This document shows positions 7,452-15,672 of a stretch of 21,829 nt of DNA, piece after piece. Positions within the stretch are counted from its first letter, which is position 1; each line of letters begins with the position of its first letter. The stretch is from a bacterium. GTDB lineage: Bacteria > Desulfobacterota > S145-22. The stretch is taken from positions 1-21,829 of the forward strand of contig JALTEW010000260.1 of NCBI GenBank assembly GCA_027073795.1. Direction: 5' to 3'. The translations under genes and the position numbers were made by a program. The notes beneath the pieces are model-generated. The model made no database searches. It saw only the letters and a program-made list of their open reading frames with translations, and was not told the origin of the DNA.

Positions 7452-7585
7452 AAGGGTGAACCGACTGGATAGTCAGGCACTCCCGCGGCACACATAAGAT
7501 CCCCCTACCGCTGCTTCCTTCCGGACCTGACGGGGTTCGCGGGTTTATGTTGCGCAGGACCCGACTATCCAGGCCATTCACCCTT
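7452..7585 (-). ncRNA. ffs: SRP RNA (4.5S-like signal recognition particle RNA)
   Basis: The RNA of the signal recognition particle, which binds Ffh and targets nascent membrane proteins. The conserved domain IV core is present on the minus strand around 7509-7531, including CAGGTCCGGAAGGAAGCAG with its GGAA tetraloop and asymmetric internal loop. The ends pair well: AAGGGTGAA at 7577-7585 with TTCACCCTT at 7452-7460, then CTGGATAGTC with GACTATCCAG further in. The inner CATAA/TTATG pairing extends the rod. At about 134 nucleotides it is a little longer than the E. coli RNA, with no Alu domain. The 5' end lies nine bases after tRNA-Ser(GGA), and no terminator separates it from dnaX. Exact ends are inferred from pairing. 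Confidence 0.93.
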
Positions 7586-7594
7586 GAATACCTA

Positions 7595-7688
7595 TGGCGG
7601 AGAGAGAGGGATTCGAACCCTCGGTACCCCTTATGGGGGTACACACGATTTCCAATCGTGCTCCTTCGGCCAGCTCGGACATCTCTCC
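7595..7688 (-). tRNA. tRNA-Ser, anticodon GGA
   Basis: A class II tRNA with acceptor stem GGAGAGA/TCTCTCC, discriminator G and an encoded CCA (7595-7597). The anticodon stem CACGA/TCGTG holds the loop TTGGAAA, so the anticodon is GGA (reads UCC and UCU). A long variable arm (GTACCCC with GGGGTAC) and the T loop TTCGAAT confirm serine tRNA. It lies directly before ffs, so it may be processed from the same precursor. Confidence 0.97.
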
Positions 7689-7702
7689 TCCTATTAAAAA
7701 TT

Positions 7703-7730
7703 ATTATATCACACCTACATTCGATGTGAA
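7703..7730 (-). promoter_or_regulatory. Promoter for tRNA-Ser(GGA), ffs and probably dnaX-ybaB-recR
   Basis: On the minus strand a perfect -10 box TATAAT (7703-7708) with an extended TGA in front is spaced 16 bases from TTCACA (7725-7730), five of six matches to the -35 consensus. Transcription would begin about seven bases before the tRNA 5' end. No terminator is visible until after recR, so this promoter may drive the whole cluster. Confidence 0.7.
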
Positions 7731-7737
7731 AACACTA

Positions 7738-7828
<91 letters not shown>

Positions 7829-7842
7829 ACTTGAGTTTCTTC

Positions 7843-7871
7843 TTCTAACATACAAACCGGAAAAGTGTCAA
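7843..7871 (-). promoter_or_regulatory. Promoter for tRNA-Ser(CGA)
   Basis: On the minus strand, a perfect TTGACA (7866-7871) stands 17 bases from TTAGAA (7843-7848), four of six matches to TATAAT. The start point would fall about eight bases before the tRNA. It lies between this tRNA and the 3' end of the HD-GYP gene. Confidence 0.6.
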
Positions 7872-7927
7872 TTCATGGCCCCAAAAAACTGTGTGAGTTA
7901 TCAAGAGTTAGTTACATTCGCAAAAGG

Positions 7928-9175
7928 TCAGGATTGGACGGCAAGGGTGGGGCCTTTTATTTGAAATGTTCCCCATTTATCCCATGTCTTTTTGATATCA
8001 ATCTCAAATACCCGTGGCTCCACACTCTGCTGAATACGAAGGGAGGCATGTGTAGAAAGGTCCAGTACTTCCGGTTCATCCATCAATTTTCCTGACTTTT
8101 CAAACAATAAAAGTACCTTCGGGAGGACAGAGTTGTGTGGGTTCCCTTCAACCACCATCGCGACACTCCCGTCATTCAACAAAACGAGACTTCCCAAAGG
8201 ATAAATGCCAACAATCTTGATAAACATCTCTACAAGCCTGGAATCAAAATCCTGGTAACGCCACTCAAAGATTTTCTGTAAAGCCTTGTTGGGAATCATC
8301 CCGAGGTGATATACGCGATCAGATGTAATGGCGTCGTAAACATCCACAACGGCGGCAATCTTCCCGAATTCCGAAATCTCTTCTCCCTTGAGCCCTAATG
8401 GGTACCCCCCTCCGTTGTAACGCTCGTGATGCTGATACGCCACTTGGATCGCCCTGGGAGAGATACCCGAGAGCTGCTTGATGTAATTGACCCCTCGGGT
8501 CACGTGCTCTTTCATAATCCCGAATTCGCCTGGGGTGAGCTTCCCAGGCTTGTTCAAAATTTTTAAAGGAACGAGCATCTTTCCAAAATCATGAATGAGA
8601 GCACCCACGCCCAAATCTGCCAGTTTTTCTTTCGAATACCCCAATGCCCGGCCTACGGCGAGGCAGAAGATGCACACATTGAGAGAATGCGTGTAGGTAT
8701 AGTCATCATAATCCTGGAGTTTGCTTAGCCCGATAATGGTTTCTTGGTCATTCAAAATCTGGCCAATCAGGTTTTCAACCGTGTTTGTGATTTCCATTGC
8801 ATCAACCAATTTGCCAAGGCGGACATCATTCATCAATTTACGGGTCGCCTGATAAGATGCCGCATAAACCCTCCCAGTCTTTCCAAAACCTGAACCCTCG
8901 TGATCTCCATCGCCCAATAAGTCTTCGGATGCACCAGCACTTGGGGCGTCAACGGAAGAGGTCTCTTCCCAGTCCGGTGTGTTCTCACGCACATCCAACC
9001 CTCTGGATGTGTCAATATACACCTCTTGGATACCGTACTCCCTAAACCTGTCGATCTGCTTAATGGATGTGATCTCAAACTGATTTTTGAAGAAAGGATT
9101 ATCCAGCCATCCCCTGTCGATATGATCCACAAACATACCAACCCGCAGCCTGGAAGATAAAATCTTCTTAATCAT
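7928..9175 (-). CDS. HD-GYP domain protein, probable cyclic-di-GMP phosphodiesterase
   Basis: A 415-residue soluble protein. Residues 1-60 form the DUF3391-type N-terminal domain (LRVGMFVDHIDRGWLDNPFF). An acidic, Ser/Gly-rich linker covers about 62-100, and the HD-GYP domain runs from about 155 to 330. Metal ligands and signature are visible: His163, His195-Asp196 in LIHDFGK, His224, His249-His250 in YQHHERYNGGGYPLG, the GYP at 257-259, and Asp278. The usual Asp in the HHExxDGxGYP pattern is Asn here (254), a common variant. This family hydrolyses cyclic-di-GMP to GMP or pGpG. The C-terminal part (about 335-415) is a beta-rich domain often found in this subfamily. No good Shine-Dalgarno precedes the ATG. 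The gene follows asd by 38 bases on the same strand. Confidence 0.92.
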   Translation of the reverse strand: MIKKILSSRLRVGMFVDHIDRGWLDNPFFKNQFEITSIKQIDRFREYGIQEVYIDTSRGLDVRENTPDWEETSSVDAPSAGASEDLLGDGDHEGSGFGKTGRVYAASYQATRKLMNDVRLGKLVDAMEITNTVENLIGQILNDQETIIGLSKLQDYDDYTYTHSLNVCIFCLAVGRALGYSKEKLADLGVGALIHDFGKMLVPLKILNKPGKLTPGEFGIMKEHVTRGVNYIKQLSGISPRAIQVAYQHHERYNGGGYPLGLKGEEISEFGKIAAVVDVYDAITSDRVYHLGMIPNKALQKIFEWRYQDFDSRLVEMFIKIVGIYPLGSLVLLNDGSVAMVVEGNPHNSVLPKVLLLFEKSGKLMDEPEVLDLSTHASLRIQQSVEPRVFEIDIKKTWDKWGTFQIKGPTLAVQS

Positions 9176-9213
9176 CGCAATCTTTACAAAAGAGACCCTC
9201 CGGCCAAGACCTC

Positions 9214-10233
9214 TTAAAAATATTCTTTTACCAGAATCTCGGCAATCTGAACCGCATTGGTTGCCGCGCCTTTGCGGATATTATCCGCCACAACCCACAG
9301 GTTGATTCCCTTTTCAATGGATTCATCCTCACGGATTCTTCCCACAAAGGTCTCGTCTTTGCCCGCGGCATCGATAGCCAAGGGATAAAGGTTCTTACCG
9401 GGGTCATCCACAACCACAACGCCCGGCGCTTTTGAGAGAATATCCCTCACCTCCTGCACCGTTATCTTCTTTTTCGTCTCAACATTTACCGATTCGGAAT
9501 GACTATAAAAAACAGGAACACGAACTGTGGTTGCTGTTACGCGAATAGAGGCATCCTCCAGGATTTTTTTCGTTTCATTTACCATCTTCATCTCTTCCTT
9601 CGTATAGCCATTCTCAAGAAAGACATCGATATGAGGCAAGCAGTTGAAGGCAATCTGGTGGGGATAGACCTCACTTTTTATGGGCTTGAAATTGAATATG
9701 GACACGGATTGATCCTGTAATTCCTGAATCGCCCTTTTGCCGGTTCCTGAAACAGCCTGGTAGGTAGAAACCACAATCCTTTCAATCCCAGCCGCATCAT
9801 AGATGGGCTTCAAGGCAACTACCATCTGAATGGTAGAACAATTGGGGTTCGCGATAATTCCACGGTTCCGGTAGGCACCAATCTGGTGGGGGTTAACCTC
9901 CGGCACAACAAGGGGAATATCCGGATCCATCCGAAAGGCGCTGGAGTTGTCCACCACAACCGCCCCGCTCTCGGCGGCAATCGGTGCGAACTCCTTGCTT
10001 ACGGAACCGCCTGCTGAAAAAAGGGCAACATCAACATCTTCAAAGGATTCAGGGGTCAAAAGCTCCACCTTGTGAGACTTCCCCTGAAACAGCATCGCGC
10101 TTCCGGCACTTCTCTCGGAGGCAAGGAGCTTCAGGTTATTGACCGGAAAGTTTCGCTCCTGGAGCACCTCCACCATCATGTTCCCCACGGCGCCCGTAGC
10201 CCCGACGACAGCGACATTGTACAACCCACCCAT
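9214..10233 (-). CDS. asd: Aspartate-semialdehyde dehydrogenase
   Basis: Converts aspartyl phosphate to aspartate semialdehyde with NADPH, the branch point to lysine/diaminopimelate, threonine and methionine. At 339 residues it has normal length. The NADP-binding GATGAVG lies at 11-17, the nucleophile Cys132 in PNCSTIQ, SGTGKRAIQEL at about 162-172, and the acid/base His245 in VFYSHSESVNVE. The ATG at 10233 has a strong AAGGAGG upstream. It follows leuD by 61 bases. In many relatives leuB stands between leuD and asd; here it does not. Confidence 0.96.
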   Translation of the reverse strand: MGGLYNVAVVGATGAVGNMMVEVLQERNFPVNNLKLLASERSAGSAMLFQGKSHKVELLTPESFEDVDVALFSAGGSVSKEFAPIAAESGAVVVDNSSAFRMDPDIPLVVPEVNPHQIGAYRNRGIIANPNCSTIQMVVALKPIYDAAGIERIVVSTYQAVSGTGKRAIQELQDQSVSIFNFKPIKSEVYPHQIAFNCLPHIDVFLENGYTKEEMKMVNETKKILEDASIRVTATTVRVPVFYSHSESVNVETKKKITVQEVRDILSKAPGVVVVDDPGKNLYPLAIDAAGKDETFVGRIREDESIEKGINLWVVADNIRKGAATNAVQIAEILVKEYF

Positions 10234-10294
10234 CTAATTCCTCCTTTTTACAAAACCACTTCAAAAAAATATAACTAAACCTAACATGATTCTT

Positions 10295-10789
10295 TCAGGC
10301 GTGTAAAGAAGCCTTTATATGGGCCATCAGTCCACCCGCATCAATCAGGGATTGCATGAAAGGGGGAATGGGAGCTGCCTTAAAACGCTTTAAGGCCCCC
10401 TCAACCACAATCTCTCCCTTGTCTCCATCAACATGAACCACATCCCCGTCACTGACCGCGCTTCGAATCCCCTGACAAATGAAGATAGGAAGCCCCATAT
10501 TAAAGGCATTGCGAAAAAAGATACGCGCAAAGCTCTCGGCGATTACGCATGCCACCCCTGCTGCCTTAATAGCAATCGGGGCATGTTCCCGGGATGACCC
10601 ACTCCCAAAATTCTTGCCTGCAACGATGATATCTCCCCTTTTCACCTTCCCGGGAAAAGCTGGGTCTGCATCCTCCATACAATGCCCTGCCAGGGCTTCC
10701 GGGTCAGATGTTGTTAAATAGCGCGCAGGAATAATCTGGTCTGTATCCACGTCGTCCCCAAATACCCATACCCTTCCTGTAAATTTCAT
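10295..10789 (-). CDS. leuD: 3-isopropylmalate dehydratase small subunit
   Basis: The small subunit of the isomerase that turns 2-isopropylmalate into 3-isopropylmalate, working with LeuC. The 164-residue form starting MKFTGRVWVFGDDVDTDQI is chosen: this is the family's N-terminus, with DTDQIIPARYL, and its ATG overlaps the leuC stop as ATGA. The frame stays open further upstream, but that extension would overlap leuC by nearly 200 bases. GSGSSREHAP and the C-terminal small-subunit swivelling domain are intact. It is the compact type paired with HacA-like LeuC. Confidence 0.96.
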   Translation of the reverse strand: MKFTGRVWVFGDDVDTDQIIPARYLTTSDPEALAGHCMEDADPAFPGKVKRGDIIVAGKNFGSGSSREHAPIAIKAAGVACVIAESFARIFFRNAFNMGLPIFICQGIRSAVSDGDVVHVDGDKGEIVVEGALKRFKAAPIPPFMQSLIDAGGLMAHIKASLHA

Positions 10790-12063
10790 GCCATTTCCTC
10801 CCCCGCAACAACTGACGGATGCACAATCTTCCCCGTTACGGCACTGGCCGCCGCTACCGCAGGGGATGAAAGATAAACCTCGCTTTTCGGATGCCCCATG
10901 CGGCCGGGAAAATTCCGATTCGTCGTGGCCAACGCGCGTTCTCCTTCTGCCAGAATCCCCATGTGCCCTCCAAGGCAAGGTCCGCAGGTCGGCGTGCTGA
11001 CGGCGCCTCCCGCCTCCACGAATGTCTCAATCAACCCCTCCTTCAGCGCCTGGAGATAAATCCCCTGCGTGGCAGGAAAGATGATAAGACGAACGTTCTC
11101 GTTCACCTTTTTCCCCTTGAGGATCTTCGCCGCAGTCCGCAGGTCAGATATCCTCCCATTGGTACAAGAACCGATCACTACCTGATCTATTGGAATATTC
11201 TCAGCCTCTTCTACGGGATGGACATTCTCCGGCAGGGAGGGAAAGGCTACCTGTGGGCTGATTTTTCCCACATCGGTCTCCCACACCTCGACATATTCTG
11301 CGTCCTTGTCAGGCTGGTAGTATCTGGGGGGTCTCAGAGCCCTACCTTCAAGATATGACACCGTGGTCTCATCCACCTCAAAGATCCCGTTTTTCGCCCC
11401 TGCCTCGATAGCCATGTTCGCCATGGTCAGGCGTTCATCCATGGAGAGAGAAGCCACAGCTTCACCGGCAAATTCCATCGCCCGGTAAAGCGCTCCATCC
11501 ACACCAATTTCCCCGATGGTATGTAAAATAAGGTCCTTGCCCGTGACCCAGGGTTGTCTTTTACCGTAATAGACAAACCGCATTGTCTCCGGCACCCGGA
11601 ACCAACACCTTCCTGTCGCCATCACTGCAGCAAGGTCCGTGCTGCCGACACCCGTGGCAAAGGCCCCCAGGGCCCCGTAGGTGCAGGTATGGCTGTCCGC
11701 CCCGATCACCACATCTCCCGCTGTCACCAGGCCCTTTTCGGGCAGGAGGGCATGTTCAATCCCCATCTGCCCAACCTCGAAGTAGTGAACGATACCGTAT
11801 CTGCGGGCAAATTCACGCACCACCTTCGCCTGGGTCGCGGCAGCGATATCTTTGTTGGGGACAAAATGGTCCGGAACCAGCACTACCCTTTCGGTATCAA
11901 AAACCCGTTTAAGTCCCAGGTCCTCAAAGGCCTTGATAGCAAGCGGGGCCGTCACATCATTTCCCAGGGCGATATCCACCCTGCACTGGATAATCTGGCC
12001 GGGAACAACCTCCCCTTCCATACAGTGATCCTTTAATATCTTCTGCGTCAACGTTTTCCCCAT
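10786..12063 (-). CDS. leuC: 3-isopropylmalate dehydratase large subunit (HacA-type)
   Basis: The aconitase-family catalytic subunit, 425 residues, shorter than the E. coli LeuC and of the archaeal/HacA-like type. The three cluster cysteines are Cys300 (GSCTNGR), Cys360 and Cys363 (PTCGPCLGGH). GADSHTCTYGALGAFATGVG is present near 121-140. Homologues include homoaconitase, but the leuA and leuD neighbours make leucine synthesis the likely role. The ATG shares one base with the leuA stop codon (TGATG), so translation is probably coupled. Confidence 0.96.
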   Translation of the reverse strand: MGKTLTQKILKDHCMEGEVVPGQIIQCRVDIALGNDVTAPLAIKAFEDLGLKRVFDTERVVLVPDHFVPNKDIAAATQAKVVREFARRYGIVHYFEVGQMGIEHALLPEKGLVTAGDVVIGADSHTCTYGALGAFATGVGSTDLAAVMATGRCWFRVPETMRFVYYGKRQPWVTGKDLILHTIGEIGVDGALYRAMEFAGEAVASLSMDERLTMANMAIEAGAKNGIFEVDETTVSYLEGRALRPPRYYQPDKDAEYVEVWETDVGKISPQVAFPSLPENVHPVEEAENIPIDQVVIGSCTNGRISDLRTAAKILKGKKVNENVRLIIFPATQGIYLQALKEGLIETFVEAGGAVSTPTCGPCLGGHMGILAEGERALATTNRNFPGRMGHPKSEVYLSSPAVAAASAVTGKIVHPSVVAGEEMA

Positions 12064-13622
12064 CAGACATTCCCTTCCGGGGAAGCTGCTCTCATCTTGT
12101 CCACCTCCATTTTTGCTTTTTGATATTCCAGTTTGTTCAAGGCGTCGATATAGGCCTTGGCACTGGCTACGATGATATCCGTATGGGCCCCCTGTCCCAA
12201 CACCGATATGCCGTCTTCTTCAACATGAACCGTTACTTCCCCCTGAGCATCCGTCCCCCCTGTAATGGCGTTGATGGCAAACCGAAGAAGCCTGCTTTTT
12301 GAATGTGTCATCTTTTTAATGGTCTTCAATGCCGCGTCCACCGGTCCATCGCCAAAATCCACGTCTCTAACGGGCTCCCCATCGATTTCCATGGTCACGA
12401 CCGCGGTTGGGATGGCAGAGGTGCCGCTCACGATATTCAGATAATTCAACCGATACCGGTACGGAATTCTGAGGACCTCGTGCATCACAATCGCCACGAT
12501 ATCCTCGTCGAAAACCGTTTTCTTCTTGTCCGCGAGACCCTTGAAAAGATCGAAAGCCTTCTGAATCTGATCCGTGTTCAGGTCAAACCCAAGGGATTTA
12601 AGCCTGTCCCTAAAGGCATGCCGGCCGGAATGTTTGCCCATGACCAGGGAACTCTTCGGGATACCCACCGATTCGGGCGTCATGATCTCATAGGTCAGCT
12701 TCTCTTTCAGCACCCCATCCTGGTGAATGCCAGCCTCATGGGCAAAGGCGTTTGCGCCAACGACCGCCTTGTTGGGCTGTACCTTCATGCCCGTGATCTG
12801 GGATACCAAACGGCTGGTTGGGTAAATGAGCGTCGTATCAACCCGTGTCTCGTACGGGAACAGGTCAGGCCGTGTCCTGAGCGCCATCACCACCTCTTCC
12901 ATCGCTGTGTTACCGGCACGCTCTCCGATTCCGTTGATGGTGCACTCCACCTGGCGGGCACCGTGCTGAATCGCTATGATAGAATTCGCTGTCGCAAGCC
13001 CCAAATCATTATGGCAATGAACACTTAAAACAACCTTGTCAATTCCTTCAACCTTCTTCCGGATCGTATCCAAAATATCGGCATACTCCGTCGGAACCGT
13101 GTAGCCCACGGTATCGGGAATATTGATCGTCGTGGCTCCAGCGCTCAGAGCTGTTCTGACGACTTCACAGAGAAAGGCCAGATCTGTCCGTGTGGCGTCT
13201 TCAGCGGAAAATTCCACGTCATCCGTCATCTTTTTGGCATAGGCCACGGCGTCGGCAATATCCCTCAACACCTCTTCCCGTGTCATCTTCAGTTTATATT
13301 TCAAATGGATATCCGATGTCGCAATAAAGACGTGAATTCTCGGGTACTTGGCTGCTCGAACTGCATCCCAGGCCCTGTCAATATCCTCACGGTCCGTCCT
13401 GGCAAGCCCCGCCACCGTACATTTTTCCACTGCCTTGGCAATCGTTCGAACGGATTCGAAATCACCTTCTGAAGAAATGGGAAAGCCCGCCTCGATGATA
13501 TCCGCCCCCATGCGTTCCAACTGCTTGGCAACCCTCAGCTTTTCCTGGACATTCATGGTCGCTCCAGGAGATTGCTCCCCATCCCGCAGTGTGGTGTCAA
13601 AAATGTAGATGTGCTCCGGCAT
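12063..13622 (-). CDS. leuA: 2-isopropylmalate synthase
   Basis: Condenses acetyl-CoA with 2-oxoisovalerate, the first step of leucine synthesis. At 519 residues it is full length. The N-terminal TIM barrel shows TTLRDGEQSPG (Arg13, Asp14) and the metal-binding His202 and His204 in VHCHNDLGLA, with GERAGN just after. NAFAHEAGIHQDG and KHSGRHAF follow. The C-terminal allosteric domain (about 390-505) is complete, so leucine feedback inhibition is likely. The related citramalate synthase is less likely given leuCD downstream. The ATG has TAAGGAGG eight bases upstream. The gene starts only 14 bases after lpxK. Confidence 0.96.
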   Translation of the reverse strand: MPEHIYIFDTTLRDGEQSPGATMNVQEKLRVAKQLERMGADIIEAGFPISSEGDFESVRTIAKAVEKCTVAGLARTDREDIDRAWDAVRAAKYPRIHVFIATSDIHLKYKLKMTREEVLRDIADAVAYAKKMTDDVEFSAEDATRTDLAFLCEVVRTALSAGATTINIPDTVGYTVPTEYADILDTIRKKVEGIDKVVLSVHCHNDLGLATANSIIAIQHGARQVECTINGIGERAGNTAMEEVVMALRTRPDLFPYETRVDTTLIYPTSRLVSQITGMKVQPNKAVVGANAFAHEAGIHQDGVLKEKLTYEIMTPESVGIPKSSLVMGKHSGRHAFRDRLKSLGFDLNTDQIQKAFDLFKGLADKKKTVFDEDIVAIVMHEVLRIPYRYRLNYLNIVSGTSAIPTAVVTMEIDGEPVRDVDFGDGPVDAALKTIKKMTHSKSRLLRFAINAITGGTDAQGEVTVHVEEDGISVLGQGAHTDIIVASAKAYIDALNKLEYQKAKMEVDKMRAASPEGNV

Positions 13623-13636
13623 CTTATTTAACCTCC

Positions 13637-14722
13637 TTACATCTCGTTTTTTCTATTATACACAAACTTCTGAATAAAATCATAGAAATCATCCTCTCTG
13701 TCAAGAAATTCTGCCCTAACGGAAACGACATAAACACGTTCGAACGAATGGTTCCCTTCCCACTTAACCCAGTCTTTCCAGGTCGTAATTATTACCCTCC
13801 CATTGCCCGCTTGACGCGCAATATCTTTTAGGTCCTCGCGCGAATAGGCGTGATGGTCAGGAAGGGGCGTAAACCCCGCTATCTTCACACCCAATTCTTC
13901 AAGGGTCTCGAGAAACGATTCAGGATAGGCAATCCCGCAAACTCCCCACACCTTTTTACCCCTGATATCTTCAAGGGGGACTTCCTTTCCTGAAATCCCA
14001 TCCATGATGCCAGAAACGGTTAATCGAGTTTTGAAAACCTGCGTTCCGGGTGGAACGTAACGACTAATCTCAAGAGGTATCCTGTCACGGTAATGTGTCA
14101 CAACAAGACAGGTTGCCCGTTTCAGATTCCATGCAAACTCTCTCAGCGGTCCGGAAGGCAGAACCCTGCCACTTCCCAGCCCTTTTTCCCCGTCCACGAG
14201 AAGGATGTCCACGTCCCGATGAATCCGCCGGTGCTGGAAGGCATCATCCAGAATCAGTACATCCAAGGGATAATGCGCAATGGCACGTTTGGCAATTTTT
14301 ACCCGGTCAGAGCCTACAAGGATTTTTATGCCTCTGAGTTGCTTAGCCATCAACTGGGGCTCATCCCCTGATTTCCCAACCTTCATCAAAATGTTTTTAC
14401 CATCCGAGACAATCCAACCATCTCTCCCCGCCCTACGGTATCCTCTTGAAATAACCCCCACACTGAGCAACGGATCTCTCTCAAGCAACCCCCTCGCAAT
14501 TTCAATCGTCAGGGGGGTCTTGCCCGTTCCCCCAACCGTTAGGTTTCCTATGGAAATAATAGAAACGGGAAGTCTATGAATCCTGAAGATGCCCAGATCG
14601 TATAGGCGGTTCCGAATTTCCATCCCCAATCCGTACACCCACCCCATAGGTATCAAAAGAGAAGAGACTCTCTTTGATTTCTCCCATGGAGGGACACGAA
14701 ACTTTGTATCTGATCTTGACAT
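13637..14722 (-). CDS. lpxK: Tetraacyldisaccharide 4'-kinase
   Basis: Adds the 4'-phosphate of lipid A at the inner face of the cytoplasmic membrane, which shows that the organism makes lipopolysaccharide. The protein has 361 residues. A hydrophobic/amphipathic N-terminus (LLIPMGWVYGLGMEIRNRLYDLG) is followed by SIGNLTVGGTGKTP with Walker A at 64-70, GVISRGYRR, and DVLILDDAFQHRRIHRDVDI, the typical DDAFQH segment. It is the first gene of the run lpxK-leuA-leuC-leuD. No other lipid A gene is beside it. AGTAGGT precedes the ATG directly, a modest ribosome site. Confidence 0.95.
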   Translation of the reverse strand: MSRSDTKFRVPPWEKSKRVSSLLIPMGWVYGLGMEIRNRLYDLGIFRIHRLPVSIISIGNLTVGGTGKTPLTIEIARGLLERDPLLSVGVISRGYRRAGRDGWIVSDGKNILMKVGKSGDEPQLMAKQLRGIKILVGSDRVKIAKRAIAHYPLDVLILDDAFQHRRIHRDVDILLVDGEKGLGSGRVLPSGPLREFAWNLKRATCLVVTHYRDRIPLEISRYVPPGTQVFKTRLTVSGIMDGISGKEVPLEDIRGKKVWGVCGIAYPESFLETLEELGVKIAGFTPLPDHHAYSREDLKDIARQAGNGRVIITTWKDWVKWEGNHSFERVYVVSVRAEFLDREDDFYDFIQKFVYNRKNEM

Positions 14723-14955
14723 ACCTACTGCTCATCATAATATAGACGTCCTCTCAAGGCAACCATCACGCCCTTTCTTAAAAGATTTCAGGCTTAGTGA
14801 TATGAGCCGTAAAGCTCCTCGCTTCTCTTCACAAACGGTGTCAAATCAGGTATGAGAAGGATAGGTTTATCTGGGGGTTTGATGAAAAAAATTAACCTAC
14901 CTTGACAACGCGGCTATCTCTTCTCTTCACCCTAACCATGATAAAAGGAGAGAAT

Positions 14956-15402
14956 ATGAAGGAAAAAGTAAAAATCGGGATAATTATTTGCGATAGATAC
15001 CGGAGATGTGCAGGGGGTAAATGCTTCCGGTCCCTGAAAAACAGGGAAGGTGCCTTTGAGAAATACAAGGATAGGGAGGTAGAAATTGTCGGTTATACCA
15101 CCTGCGACGGTTGCCCGGGTGGTAATATCGAATACACAGTAGATGAAATGGCTGGGAACGGTGCTCAGGTCATTCATCTTGCTACGGGGTTGATTGTTGG
15201 GTATCCACCATGCCCCTACATCTCTTTTTTCAAAAACTACATAACAACAAGATATAACTTAGAAGTGGTCTATGGCACCCATCCCATCCCTCAAAAGTAC
15301 CTCGATATACATCAACAACTGGGGACGTGGACCGATAGAAAATGGAAAGCAATTATTCAACCTGTTATGACGGATGAGAAAACCCGCCTATCCTATAATT
15401 GA
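14956..15402 (+). CDS. CGGC-domain protein (putative metal-binding)
   Basis: A 149-residue small soluble protein of the CGGC-domain type, whose biochemical role is not established. The cysteines fall in two groups: Cys12, Cys18 and Cys23 (CDRYRRCAGGKCFRS) and Cys50, Cys53 (TTCDGCPGGN). The motif that names the family is CDGC here instead of CGGC. A further Cys appears in PPCPYI. The arrangement suggests metal or cluster binding. The ATG at 14956 has AAGGAG seven bases upstream; an in-frame TTG at 14902 lies in a likely -35 box (TTGACA) and is rejected as a start. The gene is divergent from lpxK and stands alone. Confidence 0.82.
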   Translation: MKEKVKIGIIICDRYRRCAGGKCFRSLKNREGAFEKYKDREVEIVGYTTCDGCPGGNIEYTVDEMAGNGAQVIHLATGLIVGYPPCPYISFFKNYITTRYNLEVVYGTHPIPQKYLDIHQQLGTWTDRKWKAIIQPVMTDEKTRLSYN

Positions 15403-15456
15403 GGAATGAATCATCAAGCACAGGCGTTAAAAGCTTAAATACGTAAACACATAAAT

Positions 15457-15648
15457 CCCTATAAAATTTACGCCCTTAAGTTCGCGGGGCCTTTTACAGG
15501 TTCCGGGGCCTTTGTCATGTGGCTCAGAGACTGGGAAAAGACCATCCGCCGCAACAACTACATCCGGGCCGTCAAGGGAAATGGTCCATCCGTCGTCGTG
15601 AATGCCGGGTATCACCTGGACCTGCCCGGGCCAAAGAACCCTGATAGG
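15457..15648 (+). pseudogene. N-terminal remnant of an MBL-fold metallo-hydrolase
   Basis: The plus strand reads YKIYALKFAGPFTGSG, then AFVMWLRDWEKTIRRNNYI, then KGNGPSVVVNAGYHLD. This resembles the first 50-60 residues of MBL-fold hydrolases of the N-acyl-homoserine-lactonase-like group, where KYAGPF, MWLRDWDK and a VVVDxG strand occur in this order. There is no ATG, GTG or TTG in frame before KIYALK after the stop at 15436. The conserved Asp of the VVVDAG strand is Asn. The similarity stops near 15648, and the HxHxDH zinc motif is absent because the convergent histidine kinase gene begins at 15673. I read it as a truncated, dead gene. The family match is from memory. Confidence 0.5.
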
Positions 15649-15672
15649 ACCCGGCCCTCTCTTCTACGGGGA

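Noticed and set aside
10790..10978. N-terminal extension of LeuD beginning MPWRAHGDSG
   Set aside because: It lies fully inside leuC in another frame and shows no family similarity; the conserved LeuD start is at 10789 with an ATGA overlap.
12303..13028. 241-codon plus-strand frame opposite leuA
   Set aside because: A shadow of the leuA coding sequence without recognisable motifs, ribosome site or independent context.
15427..15615. 62-codon minus-strand frame downstream of the histidine kinase
   Set aside because: The opposite strand shows MBL-hydrolase-like sequence over the same bases, a better explanation; the minus frame has no known similarity.
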